NCBI RefSeq assembly: GCF_012163145.1
Contig: NZ_JAAVTX010000010.1
Span: 1-64,000, forward strand
Direction of reading: 5' to 3'
Source: Falsiroseomonas frigidaquae
GTDB taxonomy: Bacteria; Pseudomonadota; Alphaproteobacteria; Acetobacterales; Acetobacteraceae
DNA: 64,000 nucleotides
Part shown: one piece after another, positions 61,223 through 64,000 of the stretch
How the letters are laid out: the number at the start of each line of letters is the position of its first letter
How positions within the stretch are numbered: the first letter of the stretch is position 1
Translations under genes and position numbers: made by a program
The notes under the pieces: generated by a model
Databases searched by the model: none
What the model saw: the letters and a program-made list of their open reading frames with translations, nothing else
What the model was told of the DNA's origin: nothing

Positions 61223-62127
61223 CCCCTGCTCTACGGGGTGATGCTGACGGCGCTCGACGCCTTCCTGATCCTATGGTTGCAGAACAAGGGCGTACGCTGG
61301 CTTGAGGCATTGGTCTTTGGGTTGATCGCGCTGATCTTTGGCTGCTTCGCGGTGCAGATCGCGCTTTCGCAGCCGGAATGGGCGGCGGTCCTGAACGGCT
61401 ACATCCCGGCCGCCTCGATCGTGACGAACCAGACGCAGCTCTACATTGCGATGGGAATCCTGGGTGCGACGGTGATGCCGCACAACCTGTATCTCCATAC
61501 TGCCGTGGTGCAGTCGCGCGCCTGGAAGACCGATGAAGCGGGCAAGCGCGAGGCGATCAAGTTCGCGACCATCGACAGCTCCATCGCTCTGACGCTGGCG
61601 CTGTTCATCAACTCCGCCATCCTGATCACCGCGGCCGCCACCTTCAACACCACGGGCAATACCGAGGTCGCAGAGATCGGCGACGCCTACCACCTGATCG
61701 CGCCGCTGCTCGGCAGCGGCTTGGCCGCAACCCTGTTCGCCCTGGCGCTGCTGTTCTGCGGGCTGAACGCCACGGTGACTGCGACGCTGGCCGGCCAGGT
61801 GGTGATGGAGGGCTTCCTGCGCTTCCGGCTGCACCCGGTGCTGCGCCGGCTCGTCACCCGGCTGGTGGCGATCGTGCCGGCGATCCTGGTCACCTGGTTC
61901 TACGGCACCAGCGGAACGGCGCAGCTGCTGATCCTGAGCCAGGTCATCCTCTCCATCCAGCTGCCCTTCGCGGTGATCCCGCTGATGCTCTTCGCGCAGG
62001 ACAAGCGGAGGCTCGGGGTCTTCGTCGCGCCGACCTGGCAGCTGGTGCTGGGCTGGGCTGGGCAACGGCCGCGGTGATCCTCGGGCTGAACATGAAGCTG
62101 CTGTACGACGCAGCCTTCGGGGAGTGA
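61223..62127 (+). pseudogene. mntH: Nramp (MntH-like) Mn/Fe transporter, truncated and frameshifted
   Basis: Begins abruptly at the IS3 end with LLYGVMLTALDAFLIL, so helices 1-3 and the first metal-binding Asp-Pro-Gly block are absent. The rest is a good Nramp: TVMPHNLYLHTAVVQSR, AATLFALALLFCGLNATVTATLAGQ. Near the 3' end CTGGG occurs three times in a row (62048-62062) where two copies keep the frame. This 5-bp expansion moves the frame from the proper end (ATAAVILGLNMKLLYDAAFGE, stop 62127) to a stop at 62077. The gene is dead. Confidence 0.88.
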
Positions 62128-62325
62128 GGTTCAGCGGGCTGGCGCGTGCAGCGCGTCGGCCATCGGCGGGTGGCATCCAATGCCACGGCTCCGGAAGCAT
62201 AAGATCCTGCACTGCCTGCGCCGGTGGATGCACCGGCCGCCATTGCCGGGTGCCAATGGCGCGTTGCGGAGCACGTCCCATATGCTGCCAATCGCTCGGG
62301 AACCGACAGGACCAAGGAAATAGCC

Positions 62326-62790
62326 ATGTCCATGCACCGTCGCCATCTGTTGCTTGCCGCCGCAGCCACGCTTCCTGGTGCTGCGTGGGCGGCGGAGCCC
62401 GTCCGGGTCACCGTTTGGCGCGATCCGTCCTGCGGCTGCTGCACCGGCTGGGTGGCACATCTGCGCGCCGAAGGGTTCATCGTGGACGACCAGGTGACGC
62501 AGGCGCTGGGCGCCGTGCGTCGGCGGCTCGGCACGCCTGCCGACCTGCTGTCCTGCCATGCCGGCGCGGCGGAAGGTTTTGCGTTTGAGGGCCACGTTCC
62601 CGCGACAGCCATCCGCCGTCTCCTGGCCGAACGCCCGGCCGGGGTCCGCGGCCTGGCCGTTCCGGAGATGCCGGTGGGCTCGCCGGGCATGGAAGTGCCG
62701 GGGCAGCCCGCCGACAGCTACGACGTCATCGCCTTCGGTGAGGCGCCGCACCGCCCCTACATGCGGTTCCACGGCACTCAGCCGGCCTAG
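62326..62790 (+). CDS. DUF411 metal-binding protein, copy 2
   Basis: 154 residues: signal peptide (HRRHLLLAAAATLPGAAWAA), then DPSCGCCTGWVAHLRAEGF (C36, C38, C39), LLSCHAG, EGHVPATAIRRLLAERP and a MPVGSPGM tail. Same family as 57049-57534, about half identical in the core. ATG 62326 follows AAGGAAA. It is followed by the sterol-desaturase-like gene 20 bp downstream. Confidence 0.85.
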   Translation: MSMHRRHLLLAAAATLPGAAWAAEPVRVTVWRDPSCGCCTGWVAHLRAEGFIVDDQVTQALGAVRRRLGTPADLLSCHAGAAEGFAFEGHVPATAIRRLLAERPAGVRGLAVPEMPVGSPGMEVPGQPADSYDVIAFGEAPHRPYMRFHGTQPA

Positions 62791-62810
62791 GGGAGGGCAC
62801 GTCCACCGCC

Positions 62811-63629
62811 ATGGCCGCCGAGGCGACGATCCGGCTCGCCGCGTTCATCGGCGTGTTGGCGGCCATGGTCCTTGCCGAGCGGACTTGGGCGCGCGGCCTG
62901 GTGCGGCCGCTCGGCTGGCGGCGATGGCCAGCCAACCTGGCGCTGCCGGTGATCGGCTCCGTCGTTCTGCGGCTGGTAGCGCCGGCCGGAGCGGTAGGCG
63001 TGGCGGTCTGGGCAGAGGCGCGGGGCCTTGGCCTGCTACCGGCCCTTGGCGCCCCCTTCTGGCTTGCCCTGCCGGTGGCTGTCCTGGTGCTGGACCTGTC
63101 GATCTACTGGCAGCATCGGGTGTTCCATTTCGTGCCGGCGCTGTGGCGGCTGCACCGGATGCACCATGCGGACCCGGAGCTGGATGCCACGACGGGGCTG
63201 CGGTTCCATCCTGTCGAGATCCTGCTTTCGCTTGGCATCAAGGTGGCGGTTGTCGTGGCGCTCGGGGCGCCGCCCGTGGCGGTTTTGGCCTTCGAGGTGC
63301 TGCTGAACGCCACCAGCCTGTTCAACCATGCCGACATCCGCATCCCGGCTCGCATGGAGCGCTGGCTGCGGCGCTTGGTGGTGACGCCGGACATGCACCG
63401 GACCCATCATTCGGAGGTCCAGGCCGAGACTGATAGCTGCTTCGGCTTCTGCCTGCCCTGGTGGGATCACCTATTCGGCAGCTACAGGGCCGCCCCGGCG
63501 GCGGGGCTCAATGGCGCGGTGATCGGGGTGCCAGGCTGGCGCACCGCCAGGGAGCAAAGGTTGGACCGCCTCCTGCTGCAGCCCCTGGCCGGCACGCCCC
63601 CTGCCGGTTTTCCTCAGAAAGGGACTTGA
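62811..63629 (+). CDS. Sterol desaturase/fatty-acid hydroxylase family membrane di-iron protein
   Basis: 272 residues, four to six helices. Three His clusters for a membrane di-iron centre: HRVFH (WQHRVFHFVP), HRMHH (LHRMHHADPE), and HRTHH (DMHRTHHSE), plus RFHPVE and FNHADI. The superfamily hydroxylates or desaturates lipids; substrate unknown. It follows DUF411 and precedes the promoter of the Zn/Cd ATPase. Confidence 0.88.
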   Translation: MAAEATIRLAAFIGVLAAMVLAERTWARGLVRPLGWRRWPANLALPVIGSVVLRLVAPAGAVGVAVWAEARGLGLLPALGAPFWLALPVAVLVLDLSIYWQHRVFHFVPALWRLHRMHHADPELDATTGLRFHPVEILLSLGIKVAVVVALGAPPVAVLAFEVLLNATSLFNHADIRIPARMERWLRRLVVTPDMHRTHHSEVQAETDSCFGFCLPWWDHLFGSYRAAPAAGLNGAVIGVPGWRTAREQRLDRLLLQPLAGTPPAGFPQKGT

Positions 63630-63656
63630 ACCTCTAGCCACTAGAAGTCCCATACC
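63626..63656 (+). promoter_or_regulatory. Putative CadR/PbrR/ZntR-type operator-promoter
   Basis: TTGAAC -35 (63626-63631), 19-base spacer, -10 CATACC (63651-63656). The spacer has the dyad TCTAG-CCA-CTAGA (63633-63645), and a wider inverted repeat GGGACTT/AAGTCCC spans 63621-63651. This is the layout of MerR-family promoters for Zn/Cd/Pb ATPases. The regulator is not in the window; it may lie beyond 64000. Confidence 0.6.
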
Positions 63657-63673
63657 GTTCCCAGCGGGATGGG

Positions 63674-64000
63674 ATGACGCGGATGAACGCGACAACACGG
63701 CTGGCCTGGCGGGTCGAGGGCATGGATTGCGCCAGCTGCGTCACCAAGGTGACGCGGGCTGTCGAACGACTGCCCGGCGTGGGCGACGTCGAGGTGAACC
63801 TGATGGCGGAGCGGCTGTCGCTCTCGCTGGCCCCTGGCGCCACCACGCCTGAGGCTGTCGTGAAGCAGGTGGCGGCGCTCGGTTACACGGCGACGACCTT
63901 GGCGCCTGCGGCGGCCTCGGATCGGCAGGTGTCTGGACAGCACCATGCCGGGCACGACCACGATGCGGCACCGGCCCCGCATGGTCACGGCCATGACCAT
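63674..64000 (+). CDS. Zn/Cd/Pb P1B-type ATPase, N-terminal part (cut by window end)
   Basis: 109 codons run to the window edge without a stop. One HMA domain with VEGMDCASC, then ALGYTATTL and a His-rich linker (QHHAGHDHDAAPAPHGHGHDH) at the edge. GMDC plus a His-rich linker is typical of ZntA/CadA pumps. Start ATG 63674 (GCGGG upstream) or 63683. It lies behind the MerR-type promoter at 63626. The rest of the pump is outside the window. Confidence 0.8.
   Translation, partial: MTRMNATTRLAWRVEGMDCASCVTKVTRAVERLPGVGDVEVNLMAERLSLSLAPGATTPEAVVKQVAALGYTATTLAPAAASDRQVSGQHHAGHDHDAAPAPHGHGHDH

Overview
The window is high-GC DNA with dense, short-spaced, often 4-bp-overlapping (ATGA) operons. Protein sequences look alphaproteobacterial, most like Acetobacteraceae/Rhodospirillales; this is inferred from style and remembered family resemblance, not from a search. 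The gene content is accessory: four P1B-type metal ATPases (one cut by the window end), a broad-spectrum mercury operon, a copper RND system, two cysteine-rich copper-storage proteins, a copper oxidase operon, an ArdC antirestriction gene, one complete IS3 element and several IS remnants. Many housekeeping-type genes are truncated or frameshifted (nhaA, mntH, DUF421, MscS, second lspA, second uppP). A plasmid or a rearranged metal-resistance island is the best reading.

Layout. 0.1-2 kb: short CDF transporter and an IS3 remnant. 1.5-7.8 kb: lspA, arsR, a Zn/Cd/Pb ATPase with six tandem N-terminal metal-binding-like domains, uppP and an MBL hydrolase; the set ATPase + undecaprenyl-PP phosphatase + signal peptidase II is that of lead-resistance pbr operons, here with ArsR control. 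8-10.2 kb: CYP152-like P450 and ccdA. 10.2-15 kb: decaying membrane genes (lspA chimera, DUF421, MscS, truncated nhaA) with an intact DUF2254 gene. 15-17.4 kb: ardC and unknown genes. 17.4-22.8 kb: mercury region (merT-merP-merB-orf-merF-merA divergent from merR and a second flavoprotein disulfide reductase). 23-31 kb: HlyIII, CopA with YHS domain, methyltransferase, peroxiredoxin, tlpA-lgt. 31-40 kb: copper region I (csp, cusF, cusA, cusB, fixH-like, small exported Cys/Met-rich proteins, second csp). 40-46.4 kb: thioredoxin-reductase-like protein, an epimerase/VKOR-like/SPW fusion, SDR, GH15. 46.9-49.3 kb: BI-1 protein, a diverged copy of the uppP-MBL segment, IS6-type remnant. 49.4-59.5 kb: copper region II (cueR, copA, tlpA, ccmG, ccdA, HMA protein, SCO, cytochrome c, DUF411, multicopper oxidase). 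60-64 kb: intact IS3 element abutting a 5'-truncated mntH, a second DUF411 protein, a sterol-desaturase-like protein, and the start of another Zn/Cd/Pb ATPase behind a MerR-family-type promoter.

How it fits together. Cytosolic Cu(I) is exported by two CopA pumps, moved across the envelope by CusBA with CusF, bound by Csp and Met/Cys-rich periplasmic proteins, and oxidised by the multicopper oxidase. SCO, CcmG, TlpA and CcdA keep periplasmic thiols and copper chaperones reduced. Organomercurials are cleaved by MerB, carried in by MerP/T/F and reduced by MerA. Zn/Cd/Pb are pumped out by the ATPases, with UppP-derived phosphate possibly trapping Pb outside the membrane. Putative operators for ArsR, MerR, CueR and a CadR/PbrR-like regulator are visible at the expected promoters.
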